64,000 nt of DNA from Tumebacillus avium (GCF_002162355.1 NZ_CP021434.1:1896001-1960000); one strand, 5' to 3'. Numbered from the stretch's first letter, positions 1 through 8,742 are shown. Notes: generated by a model not told the origin, from the letters alone. A program made the numbers and translations.

Positions 1-51
1 GAACTGGAAGATGTAGTGAGGGGGCCGATATCCTATGCTTCAAACGGCTAG
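1..51 (+). CDS. Possible 3' end of upstream gene (DUF58-type expected)
   Basis: The first frame is open from the window edge to a TAG at 49-51 and would end in ELEDVVRGPISYASNG. It overlaps the next gene's start by 17 bases. In the Bacillus subtilis locus the gene before the transglutaminase protein is yeaD (DUF58), so a DUF58 tail is the expectation from synteny. Only 16 residues are visible, so the family cannot be confirmed and the frame choice is uncertain. Confidence 0.3.
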   Translation, partial: ELEDVVRGPISYASNG

Positions 52-2221
52 ATGGGTGACGGGCAGCCCGCTGCGCGACACCGTTCTCTACTCCTTGGTC
101 TGGCTGTGGCTCGCTCAAGTGCTCTTCCCGCTCGGAGAAGCCGGCGAGATCCAGTCGATCTGGTTCTTCTTGTCCTTCCTGCTGCTGCTGTTCGTCAGCG
201 ATTTGCTGGTCGGACACCTGTTGCTGCGCTTTTTGCTGAAAGCTGTGGTGTTTTTCAACTTCGTGTTTCAGTACCACTATAAAGGCACCTATCTCTTCTT
301 CGAGCTGACAGCGTGGCTGGGGCATTGGTTCCGCGACGTGACGGCGGCGTTTCACGCGCTGCAGGCGGGGGAGTTTGCCGCGCTGACGATGTCTGCGAAG
401 ACGACGGCGATGCTGCTGGGACTGTGGCTGTTCCAAGTCTTGTTCCGCCAGAGTCTGAAGGCGAAGATCTGGATGTTTGTCTTCCTCGTGCTTGGCCTGG
501 TCGGGCTCGGGGTGCTCGATACGTTTTATGTGGAAGAGACGGAAGGCCATATCGTGCTGTTCCTGCTGTTTGGCCTCGTCATCCTCGCCTTCCGTCAACT
601 GCCGGTGGTGGAGCGTCTGGCCCGCATGCCGCGCCATCTCAAAGGCTGGCCGACACACTGGCTGGCCTGGACGTTGATCTTGTCGCTTTTGGTAACCGGC
701 GTGGGTCTGGCCGTCCCGAAAGCGCAAGATCCGGCCTGGCCGGACCCGGTGTCATACCTGCAAGGGCTGAAAGACGGCGGCGCGGTGCGCCAAAAGATCG
801 GCTATGGCAGCAACGATGACCATCTCGGCGGTCCGTTTGAGATGGACGAAACGGTTGTCTTCACCGTGACGTCGACCGTCGAAGGCTACTACCGGGGCGA
901 GACGAAAGCATTTTACACCGGCAAAGGCTGGCTCTCCGTAGCGCCGGCCGAACCGGTGCCCAATCCGGAGTTTGTCCAAGCGGAAAGGTTTTTACCGACA
1001 TCGACCTTGGAGACCAAGCGCGTGGAGCAGACCGTCCACGTGCAGGACACGATGGTGCCGCTCGTCTTTGGACATTCGGAGATCACCGGCGTGACCGGCC
1101 CGAACATCTCGCCGAACACGCTGAGCTATTCCATCCTCGACAGCCGTCTGGAAGTCAATCAGATGGAGCCTGGCGACACCTATACGGTCATCTCGGAAGT
1201 GCCGTACCATGATGAGGTGGCGCTGAAGGGCGCTTCCATGCCGCCGCAAGACCTGCTGACCGGCTCGCTGCAGTCGTACATCTCGCTGCCGGCCAACCTG
1301 CCCAAGCGGATTCGCGAGTTGGCGCTGGAAGTTACGAAAGACGCCAAGACGCCGTATGAGCGCGCCAAGGCGCTGGAGGATTACTTGAGCGGCAACTACC
1401 GGTATGAAACGGAAGATGTGCCGATTCCAAAGGATAAGCAGGATTTCGTCGATCAGTTCCTGTTTGAGTCCAGACGCGGCTACTGCGACCACTTCTCCTC
1501 CTCATTTGTCGTCATGGCGCGGACGCTGGGCATGCCGACCCGCTGGGTCAAAGGCTTCACCCGCGGCGATGTCGACTTGACGTATGACGGCAAAACGGAC
1601 GACGAATACCTGTACACCGTCCGCAACAAAAACGCCCACTCCTGGGCGGAAGTGTATTTTGACGGGATCGGCTGGGTGGCATTTGAACCGACCGCAAGCT
1701 TCCAATTGCGTCCGCTGTTCAAGCCGGATGAAGCGGCGCCGGTGATTGCGCCGCCGGTCAACAACCCGAAAGGCGAAGAAGAAGAGGAAGAGCAGGCAGC
1801 ACCGTCCAAGACGGCTTTGTTCTCCTTTGACATCAACTGGAAAGCGGTCGGCCTCTACGCAGGCATCGCAGCCGTGATCCTGCTGATCGTCGCCTTCTTC
1901 AACCGCCGCAAGCTGCTCACCGCCTACTACCTGCGCCGGGCGTACAAAGGCGACGGCGATGTGATCATGAACGCGATCCTGCGTCTGATGCTGATCATGA
2001 ACCGCTTCGGCTGGAAGCGCCGGGACGACATGAGTTTGCGCGAGTACGCGTTGTTCCTCTCCGGCAACCCGGACCTGCGCGGGCGGGAGATGATTCCGCT
2101 GGCCCAGATCTTCGAGCGCGTACGCTATGGCAAACGCGACGTGTCCGACGGGGAAAAATCGCAAATTCAAGACCTCTGGACGCGAATCGTTCGGAAAGCG
2201 GGACGTATGAAAAAACGGTAA
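35..2221 (+). CDS. Transglutaminase-domain membrane protein (YebA/TgpA-like)
   Basis: 728 residues. The first ~225 residues contain about six to seven hydrophobic membrane segments, as in the DUF3488/TgpA family. An extracytoplasmic transglutaminase-like core follows. The papain-type triad is visible: Cys in RGYCDHFSSS (about residue 483), His in NAHSWAEVYF (about 535) and an acidic residue shortly after. Another membrane segment lies near residue 610, with a cytoplasmic C-terminal DUF4129-like tail (REYALFL). A Glu/Pro-rich linker with a GEEEEEEQ run precedes the last membrane helix. The gene sits directly before guaA, as yebA does in B. subtilis, where it follows a MoxR ATPase and a DUF58 protein. 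Its exact substrate is unknown; a role in envelope protein processing is inference. GTG 56 is an alternative start. Confidence 0.85.
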   Translation: MLQTARWVTGSPLRDTVLYSLVWLWLAQVLFPLGEAGEIQSIWFFLSFLLLLFVSDLLVGHLLLRFLLKAVVFFNFVFQYHYKGTYLFFELTAWLGHWFRDVTAAFHALQAGEFAALTMSAKTTAMLLGLWLFQVLFRQSLKAKIWMFVFLVLGLVGLGVLDTFYVEETEGHIVLFLLFGLVILAFRQLPVVERLARMPRHLKGWPTHWLAWTLILSLLVTGVGLAVPKAQDPAWPDPVSYLQGLKDGGAVRQKIGYGSNDDHLGGPFEMDETVVFTVTSTVEGYYRGETKAFYTGKGWLSVAPAEPVPNPEFVQAERFLPTSTLETKRVEQTVHVQDTMVPLVFGHSEITGVTGPNISPNTLSYSILDSRLEVNQMEPGDTYTVISEVPYHDEVALKGASMPPQDLLTGSLQSYISLPANLPKRIRELALEVTKDAKTPYERAKALEDYLSGNYRYETEDVPIPKDKQDFVDQFLFESRRGYCDHFSSSFVVMARTLGMPTRWVKGFTRGDVDLTYDGKTDDEYLYTVRNKNAHSWAEVYFDGIGWVAFEPTASFQLRPLFKPDEAAPVIAPPVNNPKGEEEEEEQAAPSKTALFSFDINWKAVGLYAGIAAVILLIVAFFNRRKLLTAYYLRRAYKGDGDVIMNAILRLMLIMNRFGWKRRDDMSLREYALFLSGNPDLRGREMIPLAQIFERVRYGKRDVSDGEKSQIQDLWTRIVRKAGRMKKR

Positions 2222-2263
2222 CGCGAACGATGTGTGATTTATAGTTGACGAATGTTCGTCTTT
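2219..2263 (+). promoter_or_regulatory. Pair of inverted PurR boxes upstream of guaA
   Basis: A CGAAC core on the plus strand (CGAA at 2224-2227) faces an inverted GTTCG core (TTCG at 2255-2258), with 27 bases between the tetranucleotides. That equals two 14-nt PurBoxes separated by 17 bases. This matches the B. subtilis PurR operator arrangement (CCGAAC-type boxes, inverted, 16-17 apart). The boxes bracket the -35 hexamer, as expected for a repressor site. Function is inferred from this pattern and from the near-identical pair before purE. Confidence 0.7.
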
Positions 2264-2274
2264 TAAAGTAGAAT
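2245..2274 (+). promoter_or_regulatory. SigA-type promoter of guaA-pbuG
   Basis: TTGACG (2245-2250), an 18-base spacer and TAGAAT (2269-2274) lie immediately upstream of the riboswitch aptamer and between the PurR boxes. Transcription would start about 2281. Confidence 0.7.
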
Positions 2275-2292
2275 GATGTCGAAAACAAGATT

Positions 2293-2360
2293 GTCTCGTA
2301 TATTGCCGGGGATATGGCTCGGCAGTTTCTACCAGTTCCCGGAAAGAACTGTCTACGAGG
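2293..2360 (+). promoter_or_regulatory. Guanine (purine) riboswitch aptamer upstream of guaA
   Basis: The purine-aptamer landmarks are present in order: P1 5' strand CTCGTA, GGATATGGC loop-2 region, GTTTCTACC, the P3 hairpin, and GTCTACGAGG closing P1. The specificity base just before TACGAG is C, the guanine-type residue (U marks adenine riboswitches). The P1 3' strand TACGAGG (2354-2360) can alternatively pair with CCTCGTA (2398-2404), which disrupts the downstream terminator. Guanine binding should therefore favour the terminator, giving an OFF switch. Confidence 0.92.
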
Positions 2361-2384
2361 ATTCGACATCGTGCAAGTCAAGTA

Positions 2385-2463
2385 AGCACCCTGTTCTCCT
2401 CGTATGCCTTGAGTATGATTTTTCCATACTAAAGGTGTTTGAGGAGCGACAGGGTGCTTTTTT
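2385..2463 (+). terminator. Riboswitch-controlled terminator of guaA leader
   Basis: AGCACCCTGT (2385-2394) pairs with ACAGGGTGCT (2449-2458), followed by a T run to 2463. The stem extends through TCCTC/GAGGA. CCTCGTA at 2398-2404 overlaps this arm and is complementary to the 3' strand of aptamer P1, so antiterminator and terminator are mutually exclusive. Confidence 0.88.
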
Positions 2464-2498
2464 CATGTTTACAACCTAGTGGGACGGGAGCGTATGTG

Positions 2499-4037
2499 AT
2501 GATGGATAACAAAGAGATCGTCGTCGTGCTGGACTTTGGGGGTCAATACAACCAGTTGATCACCCGCCGAATTCGCGAACTGAACGTCTACTCGGAGCTG
2601 ATGCCGTTTCAAACGACGGCGGAAGAGCTGAAGAAGCTGAACCTGAAAGGGATCGTTTTCTCCGGCGGCCCGAACTCCGTCTATGCGGACGGCGCGCCGA
2701 AAGTCGACCCGGCGATCTTTGAACTGGGTGTGCCGATCCTCGGCATCTGCTACGGCATGCAGCTGATGGCGCATCATTTTGAAGCAAAAGTTGAGCGCGC
2801 CGATGTGCGCGAGTATGGCAAATCGATGATCGACGTGCAAAGCGACAACGTGATGTTTACCGGCCAGCCCGCATCGCAGCAAGTCTGGATGAGCCACTCC
2901 GACAAAGTGGTGTCCGTGCCGGCCGGCTTCCGCGTCGACGCGACGACCACCACCTGCCCGGTCGCAGCGATGAGCGATGCGTCGCGTAAGCTTTATGCGG
3001 TGCAATACCACCTCGAAGTCAACCACAGTGAATTCGGACAAGAGCAGTTGAAGCATTTCCTGTACGATGTGTGCCAAGCGAGCGGTTCCTGGACCTCCGC
3101 GTCGTTTGTGGAAGAAGCGATTGCGAAGATCAAAGAGCAAGTCGGCGACAAAAAAGTGCTCTGTGCTTTGTCCGGCGGCGTGGATTCCTCCGTGGCGGCC
3201 GTGCTGGTGCACCGGGCGATCGGCGACAACCTGACCTGCATGTTCGTCGACCACGGCCTGCTGCGCAAAAACGAAGCGGAGCAAGTGATGGAGATGTTCG
3301 CCGGCGAGTTCAAGATGAACGTCGTCAAGATCGATGCCCGCGACCGCTTCCTCGGCCGTCTGGAAGGCGTGTCCGATCCGGAGCGCAAGCGCAAGATCAT
3401 CGGCGAAGAGTTCATCCGCGTCTTTGAAGAAGAGTCCAAAGCGCTGGGCAACTTCGACTTCCTGGCGCAAGGCACCTTGTACACCGACATCATCGAGTCG
3501 GGCACGGCGACGGCGGCGACGATCAAGTCGCACCACAACGTCGGCGGCCTGCCGGAGGACATGCAGTTCAAACTCGTCGAGCCGCTGAACGCCCTGTTCA
3601 AAGACGAAGTGCGCGCCGCGGGCACCGAGCTTGGCATCAAAGACGAGATCGTCTGGCGCCAACCGTTCCCGGGTCCGGGTCTGGCGATCCGCATCATTGG
3701 TGACGTGACGGCAGACAAGCTGGAGATTTTGCAAGATGCTGATTTCGTCGTTCGCGATGAGATTCGCCGCTCCGGCCTCGACCGCGAGATCTGGCAATAC
3801 TTCGCGGTGCTGCCGGACGTTCGCTCCGTCGGCGTCATGGGTGACGAGCGCACCTATGCGTATACGATCGCGATTCGCGGCGTGACGTCGAGCGACGGCA
3901 TGACGGCCGACTGGGCGCGCATCCCGTACGATGTGCTGGAGCGTTTGTCCGTAAGACTGGTCAACGAAGTTCGCGACGTCAACCGCGTCGTGTATGACAT
4001 CACGTCCAAGCCGCCGGCAACGATTGAGTGGGAATAA
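2499..4037 (+). CDS. guaA: GMP synthase (glutamine-hydrolysing)
   Basis: Converts XMP to GMP using glutamine and ATP. About 512 residues from ATG 2499, the usual length; ATG 2502 and GTG 2496 are equally near the GGGAG ribosome site. The upstream in-frame extension to 2439 lies inside the riboswitch terminator and is excluded. The N-terminal class I amidotransferase has nucleophile Cys84 in GICYGMQLM and His171/Glu173 in QYHLEV, where the usual Pro of HPE is Leu. The ATP pyrophosphatase PP-loop SGGVDSS is near residue 225, and the C-terminal dimerisation domain carries [12 protein letters not shown] and ends in KPPATIEWE. It is co-transcribed with pbuG 42 bases downstream, behind PurR boxes and a guanine riboswitch, which fits end-product control. 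Confidence 0.97.
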   Translation: MMDNKEIVVVLDFGGQYNQLITRRIRELNVYSELMPFQTTAEELKKLNLKGIVFSGGPNSVYADGAPKVDPAIFELGVPILGICYGMQLMAHHFEAKVERADVREYGKSMIDVQSDNVMFTGQPASQQVWMSHSDKVVSVPAGFRVDATTTTCPVAAMSDASRKLYAVQYHLEVNHSEFGQEQLKHFLYDVCQASGSWTSASFVEEAIAKIKEQVGDKKVLCALSGGVDSSVAAVLVHRAIGDNLTCMFVDHGLLRKNEAEQVMEMFAGEFKMNVVKIDARDRFLGRLEGVSDPERKRKIIGEEFIRVFEEESKALGNFDFLAQGTLYTDIIESGTATAATIKSHHNVGGLPEDMQFKLVEPLNALFKDEVRAAGTELGIKDEIVWRQPFPGPGLAIRIIGDVTADKLEILQDADFVVRDEIRRSGLDREIWQYFAVLPDVRSVGVMGDERTYAYTIAIRGVTSSDGMTADWARIPYDVLERLSVRLVNEVRDVNRVVYDITSKPPATIEWE

Positions 4038-4079
4038 CAGAGAAGCAGAATCAGAGGGGAAAAAAGGGGGAGCATTGCG

Positions 4080-5480
4080 ATGTTAGAACGTCTCTTTAAA
4101 CTTGGCGAATTTGGCACCAACCCGCGCACCGAGATCATCGCCGGGATCACCACGTTCGTCACGATGGCGTACATTCTGTTTTTGAACCCGGTGGTCCTGA
4201 AGGGCACCGGCATGTCGGAAGGCGCGGTCTTCTTTGCAACGGCGGTTGGCGCCGGGCTCGTGACCTTGATGATGGGTCTGTTCGTCAACTACCCAGTCGG
4301 CCTCGCGCCGGGTATGGGTCTGAATGCGTATTTCGCGGTTGTCGCAGCTGCTAACGGCGGCGTGATGACGTGGCAAGTGGCGCTCGGTGCTGTTTTTGTC
4401 GCCGGTATCATCTTTATTTTGCTGACGGTGACCGGGTTCCGCCAAATGCTGGTCAAGGCGCTGCCCGATTCGCTGAAATATGCGATCACCGTCGGTATCG
4501 GTCTCTTCATCACCCTGATCGGCCTGAAACTGGGTCAGGTCAGCACCGTTTCTTTCGTCGGCGGTCCGTCTGCCGAAGCGATCAAAGCGGGCGCTCCCGT
4601 CGTCAACCTGCTGTTCTTCGAGTGGAACATCGGCCTGACCAACTTTGTCGCCAACAAAGCGGCAGCCTTGACGCTGATCGGGCTGCTGATCGCCGGCATC
4701 CTGACCACGCTGCGCGTGCGCGGCGCACTGCTGATCGGCATCATCCTCACCACCCTGATCGGCATTCCGCTTGGCGTCACCAACACGGCGTCGCTTAGCA
4801 ACCCGACGTTCCTGCCGAACTTCAGCGAGCTGTCCCTGTTCAAACTCGACTTCTCGATGCTGGGCAGCGGGATCTTCTGGGAAGTTGTGATCATCTTCGT
4901 TTTCGTCACCTTGTTTGACTCCTTTGGCACCTTGGTCGGCACGGCGAACCGTGCAGGCCTGCTCAACCGTCCGGACGGCGAAAAGCGTCTGGGACGCGCG
5001 ATGTTCGTCGACGGTTCCGGCGTTTCGATCGGCGCGCTGCTCGGCATCACGCCGATGACGGCGTACATCGAGTCGGCAGCCGGCATCGAATCGGGCGGCC
5101 GCACCGGTCTGACCGCTGTGACCACCGGGATTCTGTTCCTGCTGTCTGTCGTACTGCTCGCTCCGTTTGTGCAAGTGATTCCCGATTCGGCGACCGCACC
5201 GGCGCTGATCGTGGTTGGCGTGCTGATGATGAGCTCCGTCCGCCACATCGAGTGGGATGATTTCGGCATCGCGATGCCAGCGTTCCTGACCATCGCCCTG
5301 ATGCCGTTCACCTACTCCATCGCCAACGGCATCTCGATCGGGATCATCTTCTTCGTGATCCTGAACGTGCTGCGCAACCTCTTCACCAAAGACGCTGACA
5401 AAAAAGTCAACGTCCACTGGCTGATGTGGGTCATCGCCATCCTCGCCCTGGCCCGCTACATCTTCCTGGCCGGGGAGTAA
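4080..5480 (+). CDS. pbuG: Guanine/hypoxanthine permease (AzgA-type NCS2)
   Basis: 466 residues, strongly hydrophobic, with about 12 membrane segments. The N-terminal signature TEIIAGITTFVTMAYILFLNP and the internal GLAPGMGLNAYF motif are typical of the PbuG/PbuO/AzgA branch of purine permeases. It imports guanine and hypoxanthine by proton symport for salvage. The GGGGGAG site precedes ATG 4080. It follows guaA in the same transcript and shares its riboswitch and PurR control; B. subtilis has the same guaA-pbuG neighbourhood. PbuG and PbuO cannot be separated without alignment, so the symbol rests on synteny. Confidence 0.9.
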   Translation: MLERLFKLGEFGTNPRTEIIAGITTFVTMAYILFLNPVVLKGTGMSEGAVFFATAVGAGLVTLMMGLFVNYPVGLAPGMGLNAYFAVVAAANGGVMTWQVALGAVFVAGIIFILLTVTGFRQMLVKALPDSLKYAITVGIGLFITLIGLKLGQVSTVSFVGGPSAEAIKAGAPVVNLLFFEWNIGLTNFVANKAAALTLIGLLIAGILTTLRVRGALLIGIILTTLIGIPLGVTNTASLSNPTFLPNFSELSLFKLDFSMLGSGIFWEVVIIFVFVTLFDSFGTLVGTANRAGLLNRPDGEKRLGRAMFVDGSGVSIGALLGITPMTAYIESAAGIESGGRTGLTAVTTGILFLLSVVLLAPFVQVIPDSATAPALIVVGVLMMSSVRHIEWDDFGIAMPAFLTIALMPFTYSIANGISIGIIFFVILNVLRNLFTKDADKKVNVHWLMWVIAILALARYIFLAGE

Positions 5481-5500
5481 GACCCTGGAGAAAATAATTA

Positions 5501-5528
5501 AAAGCCCTTCATCGCGAAGGGCTTTTTT
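5501..5528 (+). terminator. Bidirectional terminator after pbuG
   Basis: AAAGCCCTTC-ATCG-GAAGGGCTTTTTTT hairpin with flanking A and T tracts. It lies between convergent pbuG and the minus-strand gene ending at 5537, so it can serve both. Confidence 0.88.
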
Positions 5529-5536
5529 TCATACTT

Positions 5537-5938
5537 TTACACCGGCGCCGTGCCGTCCGCATCGCCCGGCTCTTGCGCCGCCAGCAGGTCGCCAAGCGCA
5601 GGCAGCCGCTCCAAGAGCCGGACGCGGATGTCGTCGGGCATCTCGTAGCGGTTCCGCTCGCGGTAGAGGATCAACAGCCCAAGCGAGGCAACCTCCTCCA
5701 TAAACGCGTCGATCCGGCAGCGCTCGTGCAGCGCCAGCCGGGTCATCGCGCGGCGCTCAAACGGGGAGAGCGCTTTTACAAACTCATCCCAGTGCGCGGG
5801 GTCTTCCCAGTAGGCCACGATCTGCTCGCGCAGCTCAGCCTCCGTGTACTTCACCTTGGTCTCCGGGAGGTACAGCGTCTCATACACGTCATACAGATGA
5901 GACGGCGGCAGCGTCCGCAGATAATCGCAGAGCATCAT
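5537..5938 (-). CDS. Hypothetical protein, 133 aa
   Basis: No family recognised. A soluble, charged protein predicted to be mostly helical, with an acidic/Pro C-terminus (EPGDADGTAPV). It contains LRTLPPSHLYDVYETLYLP near the start and a middle ERRAMTRLALHE stretch that could form a winged-helix-like fold (speculative). The start overlaps the stop of the upstream minus-strand membrane gene by four bases (ATGA), so the two are translationally coupled. Position between pbuG and purE matches the small yeb genes of B. subtilis in place only. Confidence 0.7.
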   Translation of the reverse strand: MMLCDYLRTLPPSHLYDVYETLYLPETKVKYTEAELREQIVAYWEDPAHWDEFVKALSPFERRAMTRLALHERCRIDAFMEEVASLGLLILYRERNRYEMPDDIRVRLLERLPALGDLLAAQEPGDADGTAPV

Positions 5939-6378
5939 GAAACGTCCCTCCTCTGCTCTTTCATACGCTTGGGCCGCTTGTCGGTCAGGGGAATCGCATG
6001 GCGCCAGGCAAAACGCTGCAGGGCGCTCATCGCATCCCAGTAGTCGGCCGCATTCACGCGAATGTATCGGTTGTGCTCGCCGACGCGAATCTGCACAACA
6101 TTGTTTTTGATCAGGAAAATCTCATAGATCTCCTCATGCGAAAACACCTGTTGCCAGCGGCCGCGGTCGATGCGAATCTCCTCATCGCCGACCTCCAGCT
6201 CACGCAACTGAAACAGCACCCGAAAGGTGAACAGCACGTAAAGCGCCACGACGGCAAAAAACACCAAGGCATTGCCCGGGCGCATCCATTGCAGCAGCAG
6301 CGGGATCAACGGGAACAACAACGGCAGAAAAATAAAACGCTGGGTGTCGCGTATCCGATAGATGCGTGCCATGTCCAA
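5935..6378 (-). CDS. Small membrane protein, possibly PH-like (YcxB-type)
   Basis: 147 residues. Two hydrophobic segments (about 15-33 and 37-55, FIFLPLLFPLIPLLLQ and ALVFFAVVALYVLFTF) are followed by a soluble half with the pattern LEVGDEEIRIDRG...FSHEEIYEIFLIKNNVVQIRV. This layout recalls membrane-anchored bacterial PH (YcxB/DUF304-like) proteins; the assignment is tentative. It ends in a basic tail. It is the first gene of a two-gene unit with the 133-residue protein and is divergent from the pur operon, whose PurR boxes begin about 80 bases upstream. ATG 6372 is an alternative start. Confidence 0.65.
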   Translation of the reverse strand: MDMARIYRIRDTQRFIFLPLLFPLIPLLLQWMRPGNALVFFAVVALYVLFTFRVLFQLRELEVGDEEIRIDRGRWQQVFSHEEIYEIFLIKNNVVQIRVGEHNRYIRVNAADYWDAMSALQRFAWRHAIPLTDKRPKRMKEQRRDVS

Positions 6379-6457
6379 TCACTCCATACAGTTCCGGATC
6401 TACTATCAGTCTATTGGCACGGGCCAAAAACTATGTCTAGAGGAGAAAAAGAGGTCA

Positions 6458-6501
6458 AAATTCGAACGATCATAAAATGTTCACGTCTAATGTTCGTATT
6501 T
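6458..6501 (+). promoter_or_regulatory. Pair of inverted PurR boxes upstream of purE
   Basis: Box 1 has CGAA at 6463-6466 in an AAAATTCGAACGATCAT context. Box 2, inverted, has TTCG at 6493-6496 and reads AATACGAACATTA on the minus strand, very close to the known B. subtilis purE PurBox. The tetranucleotides are 26 bases apart, i.e. 14-nt boxes spaced by 16. They sit just upstream of the -35 region. Confidence 0.85.
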
Positions 6502-6505
6502 TCCG

Positions 6506-6535
6506 TTGACGGGCTAGGATGCGTTTTGGTATGCT
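6506..6535 (+). promoter_or_regulatory. SigA-type promoter of the pur operon
   Basis: TTGACG (6506-6511), an 18-base spacer and TATGCT (6530-6535) lie directly after the PurR boxes and 30 bases before the riboswitch aptamer. Confidence 0.7.
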
Positions 6536-6564
6536 TACAGTAGACAACGACATCAACCGACAAC

Positions 6565-6633
6565 AGTCCGTATATACTCGGGGATTGGCCTGAGAGTCTC
6601 TACCCGGCGACCGTAATCGCCGGACTACGAACG
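6565..6633 (+). promoter_or_regulatory. Guanine riboswitch aptamer upstream of purE
   Basis: CGTATA closes with TACG (P1). GGGATTGGCCTGAGAGTCTC followed by TACC and the CGGCGA/TCGCCG P3 hairpin are nearly the same as in the B. subtilis purE leader. The base before TACG is C, so guanine-type specificity. The leader continues about 90 bases to a terminator. A partial antiterminator pairing of GGACTAC (6622-6628) with GTAGGTCC (6664-6671) is possible, but I could not settle it by eye. A 9-bp hairpin CATGTCTAC/GTGGACATG lies at 6682-6704. Confidence 0.9.
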
Positions 6634-6720
6634 AAAGTGAATCTAGGGTTCCGCTCGCACCGAGTAGGTCCAAGCGATTCACATGTCTACCACGCGTGGA
6701 CATGACACCGAAGGGAGAAA

Positions 6721-6792
6721 AGCCCAGGCGGGTAGGTTTCGCTCGGCAGCACCACGTGCAGCGACCGAATTCTACCCATCTGGGCTTTTTTA
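6721..6792 (+). terminator. Attenuation terminator of the pur leader
   Basis: AGCCCAG (6721-6727) pairs with CTGGGCT (6780-6786). The inner GGGTAG/CTACCC (6730-6735/6772-6777) extends the stem, and a T run follows. It lies 74 bases before purE and is presumably the OFF-state terminator of the guanine riboswitch. Confidence 0.85.
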
Positions 6793-6865
6793 TGAAACTT
6801 TTGCGTGTAGCACCAGAGGATTTGCTAAAAACTAACGCTGGTTCACTAATTGGAGGGAAACAACA

Positions 6866-7378
6866 ATGGCAAAGAAAGTATTGATTCTCATGGGCAGTGA
6901 TTCCGACCTGAAAGTAATGAACGAAGCAGCAAAAGCGCTGCACGCTCTGGAAGTGGAAACGGAGATTCGCGTCTCCTCCGCACACCGCGTGCCGGACAAG
7001 ACGATGAAGCTGGCGCGCGAAGCTCGCGAAAACGGCTTCGGCGCGATCATCGCAGGCGCAGGCCTCGCCGCGCATCTGCCGGGCGTCGTTGCAGCATGCA
7101 CCACCCTGCCGGTCGTCGGCGTGCCGATCCAAGGCGGCGCGATCCAAGGCGTTGACGCACTCTACGCGATCGTCCAAATGCCGAAGGGCATCCCGGTGGC
7201 AACCGTCGCTGTCAACGGCGCATACAACGCTGGCCTGCTCGCTGCACAGATTCTCGCAACTGCAGACGAAGACCTCGCGAACCGTCTCGTCACCTACCGT
7301 GAACAACTCGCCGCCGAAGTGATTGCGAAAGACGAAAAACTGCAAAGCATCGGCGTGGAAGCATACCTGAACAACTAA
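6866..7378 (+). CDS. purE: N5-carboxyaminoimidazole ribonucleotide mutase
   Basis: 170 residues, normal for PurE. Motifs of the family are clear: GSDSDLKVM at the N-terminus, SSAHRVPDK (catalytic His) and GAGLAAHLPGVVA. The enzyme interconverts N5-CAIR and CAIR in the sixth step of IMP synthesis. GGAGGG lies 9 bases before the ATG. It is first in the operon behind PurR boxes and a guanine riboswitch. The usual next gene, purK, is absent: purB follows after 63 bases. Either purK is elsewhere or AIR is carboxylated another way. Confidence 0.97.
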   Translation: MAKKVLILMGSDSDLKVMNEAAKALHALEVETEIRVSSAHRVPDKTMKLAREARENGFGAIIAGAGLAAHLPGVVAACTTLPVVGVPIQGGAIQGVDALYAIVQMPKGIPVATVAVNGAYNAGLLAAQILATADEDLANRLVTYREQLAAEVIAKDEKLQSIGVEAYLNN

Positions 7379-7441
7379 TCCTTACAAAGACACTTACAAC
7401 TTACTGACCTGCAACATTGGGGACTTGGGAGGAAACCAACT

Positions 7442-8734
7442 GTGATCGATCGCTACACCTTACCGGAAATGGGCAAGATCTGGGAACTGCACAACCGCTT
7501 CGCCAACTGGCTCGAAGTTGAAATTCTCGCATGTGAAGCATGGGCAGAACTCGGCGTCATCCCGCAAGAAGACGTCAAGCTGATCCGTGAAAAAGCAACC
7601 TTTACCGTCGAGCGCATCCTCGAGATCGAAGAATCGACCCGCCACGACGTGGTTGCTTTCACCCGCGCCGTCTCCGAATCGCTCGGCGACGAGTCGAAAT
7701 GGGTGCACTACGGCCTGACCTCGACCGACGTTGTCGACACGGCGCTGTCCAGCCAGATTCGCCAAGCCAACCAGATCATCCGCCAAGACATCACCGACTT
7801 CATCGAAGTGCTCGGCGCGAAAGCAACTGAGCACAAATACACAGTCATGATGGGCCGTACCCACGGCGTGCATGCCGAGCCGACCACGTTTGGCTTGAAA
7901 GTTGGCCTGTGGTTCGAAGAGATGAAGCGCAACCTGGAGCGTTTTGACCAGGCCTGCGACACCATCGAATACGGCAAGATGTCCGGCGCGGTCGGCACGT
8001 ACGCGAACATCGACCCGTTTGTTGAGAAATTCGTCTGTGAAAAGCTCGGCCTGAAAGCATCGCCGATCTCCACCCAGACCCTGCAGCGCGACCGTCACGC
8101 ACACTACATGAGCACGCTGGCGATCATCGGCTGCACCTTGGACAAGATCGCGACCGAGATTCGCGCCCTGCAAAAAACCGAGTTCCGCGAAGCGGAAGAG
8201 CCGTTCTACAAAGGCCAAAAAGGCTCCTCGGCGATGCCGCACAAGCGCAACCCGGTCTCCTGCGAACAAGTTTCCGGCCTCGCGCGCATCCTGCGCGGCA
8301 ACTCGCTGGCCGCTTACGAAAACGTGCCGCTCTGGCATGAGCGCGACATCTCGCACTCGTCGGTGGAGCGCGTGATCATCCCGGACAGCACGATTCTCGT
8401 CAACTACATGCTGCGCAAGATGATCCGCATCATCAAAGACCTGACCGTGTTCCCGGAGAACATGAAGCGCAACATGGACCGCACCTTCGGCCTGATCTAC
8501 TCCCAGCGCGTCCTGCTCGCACTGATCGACAAAGGCCTGACCCGCGAGAAAGCGTACGACGCGGTCCAAGCCCGCGCGATGCAATCCTGGGAAGAGCAGC
8601 GCTCCTTCCGCGAGATCGTGGAAAGCGATGAACTGATCACTTCGCACCTGAACAAGGAAGAACTTGACGACTGCTTCGACTACAACTGGCACCTCAAACA
8701 CGTCGATACCATCTTCGATCGACTCGGCCTGTAA
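7442..8734 (+). CDS. purB: Adenylosuccinate lyase
   Basis: 430 residues, GTG start 14 bases after TTGGGAGGAAACC. Member of the fumarase/aspartase superfamily with the signature [15 protein letters not shown] near residue 260 and the [11 protein letters not shown] and [14 protein letters not shown] motifs that carry the substrate His. It cleaves SAICAR to AICAR and adenylosuccinate to AMP, each with release of fumarate. It takes the position after purE that purK holds in B. subtilis. Confidence 0.97.
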   Translation: MIDRYTLPEMGKIWELHNRFANWLEVEILACEAWAELGVIPQEDVKLIREKATFTVERILEIEESTRHDVVAFTRAVSESLGDESKWVHYGLTSTDVVDTALSSQIRQANQIIRQDITDFIEVLGAKATEHKYTVMMGRTHGVHAEPTTFGLKVGLWFEEMKRNLERFDQACDTIEYGKMSGAVGTYANIDPFVEKFVCEKLGLKASPISTQTLQRDRHAHYMSTLAIIGCTLDKIATEIRALQKTEFREAEEPFYKGQKGSSAMPHKRNPVSCEQVSGLARILRGNSLAAYENVPLWHERDISHSSVERVIIPDSTILVNYMLRKMIRIIKDLTVFPENMKRNMDRTFGLIYSQRVLLALIDKGLTREKAYDAVQARAMQSWEEQRSFREIVESDELITSHLNKEELDDCFDYNWHLKHVDTIFDRLGL

Positions 8735-8742
8735 AATTTTTT

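Noticed and set aside
2273..2479. 68-codon ORF in the guaA leader
   Set aside because: It reads straight through the guanine aptamer and terminator; the RNA elements explain it.
2439..2498. N-terminal extension of GuaA
   Set aside because: The extra residues are encoded by the terminator stem; conserved GuaA sequence and the ribosome site start at about 2499.
6696..6884. 62-codon ORF in the purE leader
   Set aside because: It spans the riboswitch terminator and has no ribosome site; leader RNA structure explains the region.
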